Below, piece after piece: positions 10,425-21,340 of a stretch of DNA of 64,000 bases. The stretch covers positions 558,001 through 622,000 of the forward strand of contig CP103027.1 of the NCBI GenBank assembly GCA_024752435.1, given 5' to 3'. Position numbers and translations under genes: made by a program. The notes under the pieces are model-generated. The model did no database searches. It had not been told where the DNA came from and saw only the letters and a list, made by a program, of their open reading frames with translations. Each line of letters starts with the position of its first letter. The first letter of the stretch is position 1. The stretch comes from Allantophomopsis cytisporea (Eukaryota; Ascomycota; Leotiomycetes; Phacidiales; Phacidiaceae).

Positions 10425-12477
10425 TCAAGTAGAGCCGAAGCCCTGGATCCTTTTTTTCAGTTCTTCGCCTTTGACCCTCGGTGCTGTTGGATCCTGAATG
10501 TATCGAGGATCATTTTTTGACGTTGTGATTCTCCTTACGCCAATTTCTTCATCCAAAACACCCGACACATTGAAGATGTCGAGCCGAGTAAGCTTGAACA
10601 TCACCTCCCATCCCTTGATAAGAGTTCTGTCGCCATTATTTCCATCCAAGCATACATCCTTGTACCAGACTACGTCACTGCCGTCAACACCCGTGGGCTT
10701 GCTTGTCAACGTGGCAGTCTTGGCCACCGGATCAATCCGTAAGCCGGCACCCATGAATTCGGGGTCTCCGATACTATAGGGTTTACTGATCACTATAGAT
10801 GTGTCGTTATTTAACGCAATAGCTTCTATAGAAAGTGTATCATCATTTATGTTAATGAAGTCTATGAGCGCCGCGTTAGGGTTGGTCCATCGTAGAAGGC
10901 GGAATCGTGGCTCGAGCTGAAAGAGGAGATGTGAAGTGCTAGGCTTGACCCTACTTCTCTCTACTCCTCCATCAGTCTTCAATAAAAGTGGACCAGGGAA
11001 GTATGCACCCAACACTGTGGCTGGTGTCGTTGCCGTCTCCTCACCAGTAAACAGTACCAGATGGGGATGTGGATCTTGAGCGAGAGACTTGACAAGACGT
11101 GTTACTGTCATGTCATTGGATATTTGTGATGACTGAACAGACTGTTCCAGGGAGATTCGCATGTCCTGCGTCATCATTTTAGACTGCTCACGGCTAGAGA
11201 CGATGGGTTGAGGTATAAACAACGAAATAATCCCAAGAACACGGGGATGCACATCATCGGGGACCTGAGACAGGATTTCGTCAACTGCGATAACCGGCGA
11301 TTGAAATAGAACCGCCCAAAGCTGATGGAATCGTAGCTGTAAATTTGGCTACAATGTATTAGCCGCGCCCACGTCTCAAATAAACACAGCAGGTGAAGAA
11401 TCACCAGTATATCCATTGCTCTGAGCACTTGGTTAGACGTAAGGACTTCCTCCTTCGGATCTCCACCCAGTTCTTCCACCAATATATCGCCTACATCATC
11501 TTCCTTATCACCTAGATCGACTTTGTCAAAAGCACCAACATGAAACCATGGAGACCCCCACTTGGCTTGGCGTAATCTCAGTCGTGATAGCAAGCTCAGC
11601 AAGACTGACAAGTCTCTGCGAGTCATCTGATATCGCAACTTGTTATAGTCTTCGCCAAGAAGTTTATGAGCTGCAGGCACCAGCTGTTCCGGTGACGGAA
11701 GAAAGGGCATCATCTGAGGCTGTGTCATTGACAAAACATCCACAGCATCGTTTAATATAGAAGTTGACTGGTTTTCTGACTCGTCGGATAAGTTGCCTGT
11801 GGTAATTGGACAGCTAACGCTCCTGAAGATTCTCTCGAAGCTGGCTTTGCGGAAGAAAGCGTCGTCGTGTCGCCAAAAATAATCCTCTTCCTGTGTGCCC
11901 AAGAGATCGCTACATTGGGCAGCCAGTAATAACAAGGCTCGCTGAAAGCCATTATAATCTATTCTATCCATGGTGGTGTCTCGTGGATATGGGTGATAGG
12001 CATAGAAGTGGAAACATCTCCACAGTAGTTGAGTGGTTGACTCGGAGAAGACGACATCTGGATGTATGCTCTTCAGGTGTTTCCTGAGACTTTGCTCATT
12101 CCAATCTAGGCACCAAATCAGTCACACCATGGACATCCCAGTTGGTAATTGGCGCAACTTACATCGGCGTTGGGAGGAGTCCTTAACACAGTTTGTGTCA
12201 AATGTCGTTTGCAGACGCTGGACCTCCCTCAGTCTATGGATGAGTGATTTTCGGAGATCTTCGAGAACGGAATCTTGGTTATGTAAGACCACGTCAATAT
12301 ACGAACCTCAAAGTTCCCAATTCAGAATATCTACTGACCTATTGTAGTTTCATCGAGATACTTTTTCACTCGTCGCCTATATGGCCCGAAGTGCACATCC
12401 TCTATGATCTTAGACAATGCTGCGAGCATGATATAACGGCATTTGCCTTTACTATGGTTTCCTTGCTTGTTGGTGTC
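10425..12477 (-). CDS. Uncharacterised multi-exon protein, possible TLDc-like C-terminal domain
   Basis: I reconstruct a multi-exon minus-strand gene. Exons run from 12429 or slightly upstream (open to an acceptor at 12478) to 12339, then 12273-12163, then 12105 to about 11430, then about 11350 to the stop at 10425. Introns of 65 and 57 nt (12274-12338, 12106-12162) have GTCAGT and GTAAGT donors and keep frame. The last intron boundary is ambiguous because several phase-0 sites are possible between 11340 and 11450. The N-terminal half is helical and rich in Leu/Arg (for example DLRKSLIHRLREVQRL). The C-terminal half is beta-rich; VLGAYFPGPLLL, HLLFQLEPRFRLLRWTN and NDDTLSIEAIAL are in an order that recalls TLDc domains. 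No catalytic motif is seen. The gene's reality is likely, the domain call is tentative, and the first exon is unresolved. Confidence 0.6.
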
Positions 12478-13228
12478 CTAAAATCAGCGATGAACCTGAA
12501 TACTAGGCTTATCAGTACTGTCAATTCGTGAGGCTCTAGAGGTGAACAACAGGAAATTTAGGGAGAATTATGGCTGCGGAACTATGAATATTGTCTGAAT
12601 GCTGAGAATTGTAGGTCACAATTCCAGTGAAATACTCAGGCACTAAGGTAAATGCTTCGGAAATCACAGTATGTACTCCGTTAACGAAAACATATTCATA
12701 TATAAGTGTTTATATGTGTGTGTGTTTTATGTATACTAAGGTATTGAGTGTGACTAACCCATCACGTGATTTACCACCTACGTGGTGTCAATACATGTGG
12801 TCAATATACGGTCTATTAGTAAAGTCAGCTAATCACTGTATTTTCAGATAACATTTGACGCACAAGATATATCAGCCTTATCTGATTAGTATGCATATAC
12901 GATAATATACTGATGAATAATATGTTGTTCTATCTGCTACGCTAAAGTAAGTTTCGAATATCTTTGGCGGATATTTTTACAATTAAGTCTATGGTACAGT
13001 TCGGCGAGGACTTCCGAACCACTGTTTTCAGTATTAGGACTGAAATCAATATCAGTAAAGTCTCCTTTTATAGCTTTTACATCGAAACGTTTTCTCTGAA
13101 GCCAGATGGAATGTTGCGGATGACGATATTAATCCATATTCTGGATGCTGGTAGATTCGAATTTCGAATACTTAATTAATCTTTGTAACAACCGGTTCCT
13201 CTCGTTCTTGGATATTTTGAGATATCTT
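12478..13228. other. Intergenic, no gene seen
   Basis: AT-rich spacer that should contain the 5' end and promoter of the minus-strand gene ending at 12477. I see no conserved coding segment. Confidence 0.4.
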
Positions 13229-13435
13229 CTAGAGGAACGCAAATCTGCTGCACTTGTTCCAGTTCCATGATGCGCCTACTTGGCACGAGAATGATGTTCG
13301 GTCAACGAGGATCACAGTTGCCGAGGGATGTTTCTGGATCAAGTGTAGAGCGATTGAGCTTCCGAAAACACCTGCTCCAACAATGATATACACTTACTTG
13401 TCCTTGTAGCTATGGTCCGTTATGATTCGATCGTC
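13229..13435 (-). pseudogene. FAD-dependent oxidoreductase (DAO family), N-terminal relic
   Basis: Read on the minus strand from 13435, the sequence encodes a short leader, then a stop (TAA at 13398-13400), then a clear dinucleotide-binding start: VYIIVGAGVFGSSIALHLIQ. Next come TVILVDRT and CQVGASWNWNKCSR, and a stop at 13229. GxGxxG followed by a beta strand ending in an acidic residue is the FAD-binding Rossmann motif. The 'Q.GASW..NK' element is typical of fungal sarcosine/fructosyl-amine-oxidase-like proteins. A six-base TAAGTG interrupts what would be a continuous DK-YIIVGAG reading. Nothing matching the remaining 350 or so residues is seen downstream. It is a truncated, non-functional remnant. 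The subfamily is inferred. Confidence 0.7.
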
Positions 13436-15196
13436 TAGCTTAGGTTATTTAAACTTGTGTTGTCTAACAGAAAGGAAAAGAGAAAGGGGAGAACAATGGG
13501 ATCGAAGTAGAGGGTTGAAACAAAGCGATGGCAAAATATGACGAGGCAGCCTTGAATATATCTTGTTTTCGTATCTCCCATTTCCACTTATTGTTGTCCC
13601 TTTTCTCTTCCCTATTTCCTCTTTCCTCTTTCCTCTGTTCTCCTATCTCTTATCTCTTTTTCAACCTCCCCTGAGATGTACGCTGCTGCTGCGTAAATAT
13701 ACTTGCAATGCCGTTTTTTAGGTAAGCATCCCGAATAGCCATACACCGCTTTTTAGTGCTTCATCAATTATATGTACTGTTAATGTCGAATTTCCTGGGC
13801 GTCGGAGAAAATACCACTCTGCGCACACCATTCTTTACACGCTTCTCCATATCATTGAGTAGCAACCGACTACCAGGCCTCTATTTAATGCCCATACCTC
13901 ATTATTCTAAGTTTTAATAAGAGACATTGTAGCTTACAAGCCCGAACATCGAGATATTATTCGGGGTTGTTTCATTCCTATATGTTCAGGCTCTAGGGGA
14001 AATATTCCACTAACTTGGGAAGCGATGCAATATATTTTGAGATGGCTTGATGAATACGATATCTGTGAGACTATCGATGATGATGATGATGATGAAATTG
14101 AGCTGGATGGCCCTCCTACAGTTTCTCCTGATAATTCCGATGCGTGGTGGGAGGATATAGAAACGGAACTAAGTGCAAAATGTGGGAGGTCGAATCTTGC
14201 ATGACGAAATAATATATAAATCTCTTTGGAGCGTTGAACTCCAAGTATCACTACTTCCGCTCATTTGAGTTTGTGATGACGCATTTCTGAGGTCCTGGGG
14301 TCTATACATTATAGTCATGGTCCAGGCCGTCGTGGCGTTTTTTTAGACTCCAGCGCTCCTTGACCCAAAGCGGTGGGACAACGCCCAGATCTCCCAAAGT
14401 GTTTAAACGCTCTTCATGGCTTTCACGTATTTGTGTCGCTTCCTTAGCGTCTTTCTATCCATTCTGGGTATTCTCAAGGCCGATCATTAAGGGGAAATGT
14501 AAATGCTGCTACGCAGCGGATTAGGTCCATAAACGCTCTCTGGTTGACTGGAAGCTAGCCGTAGTGTCGGATCTTTATTCGGAATGCACTACTCATATCA
14601 TTGTCGTGGAGGTCCCTATCTACCGCAAACGGTCATGGAGGAGAGAGGTGAACACCCACATATGTATCTCCACAAGTTTTATCGACGCTTCCGGAGTCGC
14701 GGTAACGGGACGCAGCTCCCGCCGATCTGACAGCCATCTTTAATGCGCTCCCCCATGTGGATAGCGCCCATCCCAATGTAGGAGACAGATGCACTTGCAC
14801 AGATGCGGAAATCTTGGCCAGTGCTTTCTACCTTCCCTTGATCTCATCGATCTGCCGTCCAAAGTCCCCCAAACTGTATGATATCCTCGTATGGCTATCA
14901 ACGATTCACACGAGGCTTCGTTTTCTGTTATTCTTAACTATCAAAGGCGTTCGATAGTTTCACATTTGATATGTATTCTCTTGGCTATGATGTCGATCTC
15001 AGATTCCATGGTGAGTATAAGAACTATGCTGTTCAGACATTGAAGATAGAAATAATCATTCTGATTGTCATCTTACACTCGATCATTCGATTTACATACT
15101 ATTTTCCATCATATCCAAGTGATAACCTCTCTTTCCTCAAGTCATTTACTTGTGTGTTCCTCAATCACGAAGAGGAAATTCAACTTCTTACTTATA
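13436..15196. other. Sparse region with one coding-like plus-strand stretch
   Basis: 13560-13670 is a pyrimidine-rich tract. At 13911-14204 the plus strand is open for 97 codons to TGA without an ATG at its start. It reads IPLTWEAMQYILRWLDEYD, six Asp from a GAT repeat, then DAWWEDIETELS. It might be the last exon of an unrecognised or decayed gene, but the opposite strand is open too, so the evidence is weak. 14205-15196 shows nothing I can support except the promoter region of the GH114 gene. Confidence 0.3.
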
Positions 15197-16567
15197 ATGT
15201 CTGAACTTCCACGTTTCAATGAACCCTTCACCAAGGAAGGCTCTGCGATCTCTATAACCAGTAGCCCTCCTCAAACGCCCAAATTTAGTCCCAGGCTTCT
15301 CTCACTTTCTGGCTTTCCGAAGCGCTGGTCGCTGTCAAGCTCAGGCGATAAATCTCGCAAGTCTTCTGTGGCCTCGTTCCATGGCGACTTGATCACGGAG
15401 AAGAGGAACAAGCAGCGTCGCAAAACCTTACGCAAGGCACTTCAAGCCTTTGCAATCTTCGCCCTAGGTCTTTTTACTGGTATCTCTATTGGTTACTGGG
15501 CTGTTCCTCACTTATCAAATTCCGAATCTGCATCATCATTACCTTCTCCTTTTGAGATTTTGAACAATCCCACCGGCGCTCTAAATGTTCAAGCCAGAGC
15601 CACAAAGGATTCGATCGCTGCCAGATCGCACTACCAATCTAGTAGGGGTGGGAGTTCATCTACTCTCAAAGCTTCGTCCAGCAGCACAGCTACTGTTGCA
15701 AATGCTATGCTCAAAGGTGTATTAACCAATCCAAGTGCCGCCGTCACCAGTCCAAGTGCTGCAGTAATCAGTCCAAGTGTTGCAGCAACCAGTCCAACCG
15801 CTGCAGCGTCCTCTCACTGGCAACCACCTGCCGGTACTACTTGGCAGATCCAGATTGACAGCGTCATCAAGTCGACCAGTAACCTTCCTGCCAACATCAC
15901 GGCCTATGACACTGATCTATTTGACACACCTGCCGCGACCATCGCTGCTCTCCAGGCCGCTGGCAAGAAAGTTATTTGTTACTTCAGTGCCGGTACCTCT
16001 GAGAACTGGCGATCTGACTATTCCAAGTTCACATCAGCAGACATCGGTGGTGGACTTGACGGATGGGCAGGAGAAAATTGGCTCAACACCGCCAGCACCA
16101 ACGTTCGCAACATCATGGCAGCACGCATTCAACTTGCAAAGACGAAGGGTTGCGATGGTATTGATCCAGACAACATGGACGGCTACGAATTCAGTGACTC
16201 GGGTTTCAGTCTCACTACTACTACCGCTGCCAATTATCTTCAATTCCTCGCCACTACCGCACATGGTCTTGGTCTTGCAATTGGTCTCAAGAATGCTGGG
16301 GAACTCATTCCAAATGTGGTCTCCTTTATTGATTATTCCGTCTCGGAATCTTGTGTCCAGTACAAGGAGTGCAATCTCTACCAGCCATTCATTGCAGCTG
16401 GAAAACCTGCTTTCGCTATTCAGTACCCATTTTCGGAATCCGATGATAGCACCACGACTGTTTCAGCGGCCATTAAGACCAAAGAGTGTACTAACAGTGC
16501 GAATACTGCTGGTTTCTCAAACGTACTCAAGCATTATAATTTGGATGCGTGGTTGTACACTTGCTAG
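15197..16567 (+). CDS. Membrane-anchored GH114-type endo-alpha-1,4-polygalactosaminidase
   Basis: One intronless frame of 456 aa starts at ATG 15197; upstream in-frame ATG codons lack a coding-like context. The layout is that of a type II membrane protein. It has a Ser/Arg-rich cytosolic tail (1-80), a hydrophobic helix at about 81-103 (FAIFALGLFTGISIGYWAV), a Ser/Thr/Ala stalk with a repeated SPSAAV-like unit around 175-200, and a catalytic domain to the end. That domain shows WQPPAGTTWQIQID, VICYFSAGTSENWRSD, GCDGIDPDNMDGYE and GLAIGLKNAGE, which are characteristic of GH114 (TIM-barrel) enzymes that cut galactosaminogalactan-type alpha-1,4-galactosamine polymers. C-terminal Cys residues probably form disulphides. 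The role would be extracellular or wall polysaccharide processing. The family is confident; enzymatic specificity is by analogy. Confidence 0.88.
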   Translation: MSELPRFNEPFTKEGSAISITSSPPQTPKFSPRLLSLSGFPKRWSLSSSGDKSRKSSVASFHGDLITEKRNKQRRKTLRKALQAFAIFALGLFTGISIGYWAVPHLSNSESASSLPSPFEILNNPTGALNVQARATKDSIAARSHYQSSRGGSSSTLKASSSSTATVANAMLKGVLTNPSAAVTSPSAAVISPSVAATSPTAAASSHWQPPAGTTWQIQIDSVIKSTSNLPANITAYDTDLFDTPAATIAALQAAGKKVICYFSAGTSENWRSDYSKFTSADIGGGLDGWAGENWLNTASTNVRNIMAARIQLAKTKGCDGIDPDNMDGYEFSDSGFSLTTTTAANYLQFLATTAHGLGLAIGLKNAGELIPNVVSFIDYSVSESCVQYKECNLYQPFIAAGKPAFAIQYPFSESDDSTTTVSAAIKTKECTNSANTAGFSNVLKHYNLDAWLYTC

Positions 16568-16580
16568 GACGATGGAGGGC

Positions 16581-16664
16581 GAAAATTGTATCAATAGTGC
16601 GAATGTTGCGCTTTTTCTGAACTTACTTAAGCATGGAAATTTCAATGTGTGGATTTACTATTGT
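16581..16664 (+). repeat. Diverged duplicate of the GH114 gene's last 28 codons
   Basis: Starting 14 bp after the GH114 stop codon, 28 codons read ENCINSANVALFLNLLKHGN, then a short segment ending IYYC. They align without gaps to the gene's own last 28 codons (16481-16564), sharing 15 of 28 residues including both Cys, the NSAN core and LKH. The two copies are offset by exactly 100 bp. The copy lies in a different frame from the gene and after its stop, so it is presumably not translated as part of it. Confidence 0.75.
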
Positions 16665-16830
16665 AAAATAATGTCTTTAATATTTATTTAGTTTCAGTTT
16701 AGTTAATGCTATGTAAATACACATGTACAAGAACCAAACTGTAAATTTATTGGGGTGAATTTGAATAAGATGATACAAATATCAAAGCATTGTATATCAC
16801 CAAGACTAACTATAGAGCTCTTCCGTATCT

Positions 16831-17329
16831 TCAGGCTCGGACTAAGAAACATATTCTGTAGTTAGATTAGTTCGAGGTCCGTACTAGAGAGGAAGAGATT
16901 TGGTTACCTTCGTTTTCCATAGCTTAGGAACAACTTCTTGATTCTCGTTTCATCAACTTGTTTATGGCATTGTAGGATTGTATCTTGCACTGTATTCTTG
17001 TCTATGACGCCAGCTGCAACAAAGATGCCGCTGATAGACTTATGAACATACTACACAGTTGGTTCAAGAACCATAGTAGTGACAATTGAACACATACTCG
17101 AAGGTGGCATCTAAACTTGCTAGCATCCCAAGTTTCTCTACCGATCAATTAGCTTACCCTTCGATGTGAGTAAGGATCCCTAACGTACTAGCCATGCGAG
17201 TAACATAGTCTCTCTCCTTTCTGCGTACTGTTTATCTTGGTTCCAAATCGGTTCTATATCGGAAATGCGAACCGTTGTAACCCCTAAATCTTGAGTTAAA
17301 TCTCGGGATGAATCGTCGGATCGGGTCAT
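16831..17329 (-). CDS. Small spliced gene of unknown function (tentative)
   Basis: Exon 17189-17329 starts with ATG and codes 47 residues (including VRISDIEPIWNQDKQYAERR), ending at a GTACGT donor. A second clear open segment, 16908-17050, follows a GTGTAG acceptor and reads FVAAGVIDKNTVQDTILQCH, ending at a GTAACC donor. A short last exon from 16855 reaches TGA at 16831-16833 after a CTAAC branch site and ACAG acceptor. A connecting exon near 17070-17115 is needed, but no choice of sites keeps a perfect frame with exon 1, so either my splice reading is wrong or the gene is decaying. The acidic/basic helical composition resembles no family I know. Confidence 0.4.
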
Positions 17330-18065
17330 TCGCGCTTGCGCTCGAGCACCATTTTGATTGTTCTGAACATGAATAGGATTAGTATACTGGACTTGTCAAA
17401 GTGATAAGGTAGTCAGCAATTTAAGCCGTGCACACTTGTGCACAGTGGTGCAGTTCAAATTGCATACAAATCACAATAAGAATTTTTTAGTGGTGTGTAA
17501 GAGTATTTAATAGTGACGTAAGTGTGTACTGTAGTGAAGAGACAAAAGAGGCATATCTACGTACTCGTGGATGTTGTTGTTGTGAACGGCGCAAGATTTG
17601 AAACTTGATTTTGAAGTCGAATGTAATGTCGTGACTAAGGGAATAAACACACAATTCATCTCAAACAATGCTTGATGGCTCGAGTATCAAACTATGTAAT
17701 CTAAGGTGCCAGGTAGTTATTGTGCAATGTCCTTGGTAGAAGTCATTAGTTAGATTGTATAATAGAGATATAACACATAACACGGTAGACTAGTCACAAT
17801 GTAGTTTGTATCAGAAGAACGAACGAATTCTGATCCCTTCGTTATCGAGTAATTTTAATGATTATGACACTTGGTGGCATGCACCGATCCAACTCCTTGA
17901 TTTCGAGCCAGAGTAATGAAATCTAGAAACAAGCTCTGATAGTCTGAAATTCCCACTTTAAGTCTATGGCTACATAAAGATAGTCATACATCACTCGAGC
18001 CTGCAGTAGCGATATTTTGCAAGCCAAGAAAGGCGAGTGGTATTTAAAATAGATTTATTATAGAT
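17330..18065. other. Intergenic, no gene seen
   Basis: AT-rich spacer between two minus-strand genes. No ORF with recognisable content. Confidence 0.45.
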
Positions 18066-19230
18066 CTACATCTTTACGACCAATCTACCCTTGAGATGTG
18101 GATCCATATACAACTCTGGAAGCTTCGGCGCTTCCTCGAGTGAAATGCATGTGACATGAGACTTGATCTTGTGCTTGTCAATGAGCTCCATCATGGCCTC
18201 TGCTTGATCTCTCGTAGAAACTAGACTTCCGACCACCGATAGTTCTTTGAAGACCAAATCAAATGCACTGAATTCAAGCGGTGATGTAGGAAGACCAAGT
18301 ACAACACAACGCCCATGAAGTCTAAGAAGCTTTATACTCCATGTGTTGATTGGTACATCGTCGGTGCATACAATGACAGCAGCTAAGCCGTCATTGTTCG
18401 CAAATCGCTTGATATCGTCGATAGCCGCCGGGGATTGGGAATTAACAACTAGATCAGCTTTGAGAGTCACCTCATTACCTAGTGCAAGAGCCTCGGGTCG
18501 TCGGTCGATGGCGACTGTTGGGTGACCAAGTGCCTTCAAAAATTGAATGGCAAGTTGACCAAGACCACCGATTCCAATGACACCAACTGGATCTCCCGGT
18601 TTCAAATGTGCTGCATTAATCCCACCCCATACTGTAGTCTGTCAAAAGATTAGCTCTCAAAATCTCTTAGGAATCTCGGGGAACATACTCCAGCGCACAT
18701 CAAAGGCGCTCCCTGCTCAAAACTGACCGAGTCAGGAAGGTGTACACAATTACTTGAATCTGCAATCATGTATTCTGCAAAACCACCATCATCGGTGATA
18801 CCGGCCATTTCAATTTTCTCGCAGAATCTGTGGTCAGGTTTCCCGCCGCTTGCAATATGACGCTTACAAGAGTCGCATTGTCTACATGGGTGGCGGAACA
18901 GAAGCACTCCAATACGATCACCGACCTTCCAGTCTCCAGTAATGTTCTTTCCAACTGCGACGACTGTACCAACAGGTTCGTGAGAAGGCGTCATCGGTGT
19001 TTTGGATTGATAGACGCCTTCATACACTTGGTAATCTGTATGGCAAAAACCAGCAGCGCCAACCTTGACTAGGAGATCACCATCGCCAAGTGCTGGAACA
19101 TTAATGTTGCTCATCTGGTATTTTTCGTTGTACTAATACGTGTCAGGGCTTGATTACGAAGCTATGTCTTGTCCTCGATTCGACTTACTGCAACGAGGCG
19201 GGCAGCCCGCATGGTAGAGGGGAGAGACAT
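18066..19230 (-). CDS. Zinc-dependent medium-chain alcohol dehydrogenase
   Basis: Three exons (19230-19189, 19132-18689, 18638-18066) with introns of 56 and 50 nt give 352 aa. The 14-codon first exon supplies MSLPSTMRAARLVA, the usual start of this family. GFCHTDYQ carries the catalytic Cys and nearby His, and SHEPVGTVVAVG corresponds to the GHE zinc-ligand region with Ser in place of Gly. CRQCDSC plus a later Cys (HRFCEK) form the four-Cys structural zinc lobe. VIGIGGLGQLAIQFLKALG is the NAD(P)-binding Rossmann motif. The protein oxidises primary or secondary alcohols or reduces aldehydes in the cytosol; which substrate is unknown. The GFA enzyme about 2 kb away is also an aldehyde-related family, but no shared regulation is visible. 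Confidence 0.92.
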
Positions 19231-20142
19231 GTTGATAATATGTTCCAAAAAGAAAACTGAAGATGCGTTCGCTAAGATGTTCTGATGTCTGATGTTATTG
19301 AGATGCCGTTCGAGGGGATAACTTGTCACAGGAAGCACTATATAGGGTGCAACTCAGGACCATTATTTTCAGGATTACAAAGATATTTCGGTTCCGATGG
19401 TACATCCGTCCCGAGTCGAGGAAAGATTATCTGAGAGATCTGACTTGGCAATGACGTGTAAAAGATTTCCTTTACCGTTCGATGGTCTCCATACCAGGGG
19501 ACCAGTTTCTTCGGAATTCTGATATCTAATGCTGAAGAACAGGACGGAGTATCATGTCATTGTGCAGATACGGGACATCGGCGATAGACGATGCTTCACA
19601 ATAAAGACTCCGAAGTATCGGCCATAAGCCATCGGTGATATTATTCATTGCGTATACGAAATGAGGGGCATGTACCCCATAGTTGCCAAGAACAAATCCA
19701 AAGACTCATAAGTACATGGATATAGGCTATATGCCCATGACCGAAGCCATTGACCCACAATATAAACATATTGACGTTGTGCCGGCAAAACTCTGGCGAA
19801 GCTAGTATGGAGGGCAATGTTGCAACCGTGCACTCAAAGTAGTAGATTAGCTTGTACAGATTGCCGGTTTGGCATTTTCTAACTGTCGCCGGCTAGCCTG
19901 GCGATGACACTGTGCAGAATACATGATCTATTCCAGAACCATACATCTCTAGCTGGCATCTGCTGTGAACAGACTCCGACTGTTTTTTGAGAATCTGTGA
20001 TCGTGAAACTCCCTACTCTTCCGGTCTCAAATCGCAGCTTTTGTTCATCGAGTCATGCTTGTCCTGACACCAATTGATTGTTTACACAAGATGATAACCC
20101 AATGCATAGAGTACTGTTCGTTGTACTTGATCATGACATATT
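19231..20142. other. Intergenic, no gene seen
   Basis: Holds the promoter of the alcohol dehydrogenase gene and the 3' flank of the next minus-strand gene. The open stretch 19645-19833 shows no protein feature. Confidence 0.45.
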
Positions 20143-20812
20143 CTAGACACGTCTCTCGTAGTTCAGTTGGAACTTGAGGCTCTGCACTTTTTGCGCTAAG
20201 CTATGTTCCCGAAAATGTACTCCGTGCTCCCAAGCTTTCAAGAATAGGATAGCCTGACTTGGAGATTCAACCGTGACACCCCCAGACACTTGGCATCCAT
20301 GTGATGCAATTACATCCCTTATCCCCTTAACTTGCTGTGAGAAAGCTTTGCCTCCTTGTGACGTCTCCTGCTCACTAATCCAAAGTACCTCGTACAAGCC
20401 AGCATTCTCAGACATCGCTGCAAATGGCGCGTCATTGTCGATAGGAACGTGTTGGACAACTATTGGGTTCTTCGACGTATTATCGAGAAACGGTACTAAA
20501 CGATCCACCATTTGTTGGTAAACGTCCTTCTTATCAATGAACTTCTGATGACAAGCCAGCTCGTCCCATTCTATGAAAAAGTAAAATTAGATTTAGTTGT
20601 TTTTCATGAGATGATGGGCCGAATGGTGCCATACCAACAATCCAAACACATGTGTAGGGCTGCTCCACCGCGACGCCCCAAAGGCACACACGGCTCCCCG
20701 GTTGTTCAAGCAAGATGTGCATAGCTTCCAAGTGCTTATTGCGGTTGGCTTGCGCATTGACAGAAAGGCCTGGCTGGAGACGAATCGTAGTAACTTCTCG
20801 AACGGCCGACAT
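20143..20812 (-). CDS. Dimeric alpha-beta barrel (ABM-like) protein, tandem repeat
   Basis: Two exons (20812-20635 and 20570-20143) across a 64-nt intron give 201 aa. Each half ends a ferredoxin-like unit in the way fungal ABM/EthD-like proteins do: VWIVEWDELACHQKF at about residues 56-70, just after the splice, and FLKAWEHGVHFREHSL near the C-terminus. In this superfamily such a Trp plus 'H..F' pattern closes the barrel. Members include monooxygenases and many proteins without known activity. The enzyme activity, if any, is unknown. The splice is well supported because it restores frame at GTATGG/CATAG sites. Confidence 0.7.
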
Positions 20813-21340
20813 TTTGTTGGATTAGAACAGAGCTCTCGTCTGTGGTGAAAAGGATCTTGTATTGAGAAATAGGAACGGGCAGAGATCTTATACTCCAACC
20901 TGTACGCTACATGATATCATATTCATAAATCTCTTATCAAATCTTCACACATGCTTTCTGCCTTTCGATCCGAAGTGTCAGTTATGATGTAATCTCGCAC
21001 TTCCCAACATGATTGTCACACGATACCTCAAATGCCCATTGCCTCTCCACTTCGACGGCTATGAATAATCGTATCCGAACTGTGATCCCAACATAACTGG
21101 ACAAACCTAGACCTCAAAACATTGCTTCTCGAAGTTCGTGACAGCGATTATTTCGAAGCTACTGAAAGCCGCAGAACAAGGAAAGTTATATAGTATGGCA
21201 GAGTGTGGAAAGAACACATGCACAAAGGCATATTAATAAAACATATAATTTCTTGGTTTAGCTCTACGTATATCTTGAAATACAAGGTACCTGATCTATA
21301 GACATATATATTCTATGTCTAAGAAAGCAATTCCTCGAAT
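20813..21340. other. Intergenic, no gene seen
   Basis: Spacer carrying the promoter of the ABM-like gene and the 3' flank of the GFA gene. Nothing else is recognised. Confidence 0.45.

Noticed and set aside
13934..14251. Minus-strand open frame rich in Ser
   Set aside because: The Ser run is only the antisense reading of the GAT repeat; no start context or homology.
15777..16691. Alternative frame overlapping the GH114 catalytic domain
   Set aside because: It is out of frame with all GH114 motifs; it stays open only because of codon bias, though it does include the duplicated tail.
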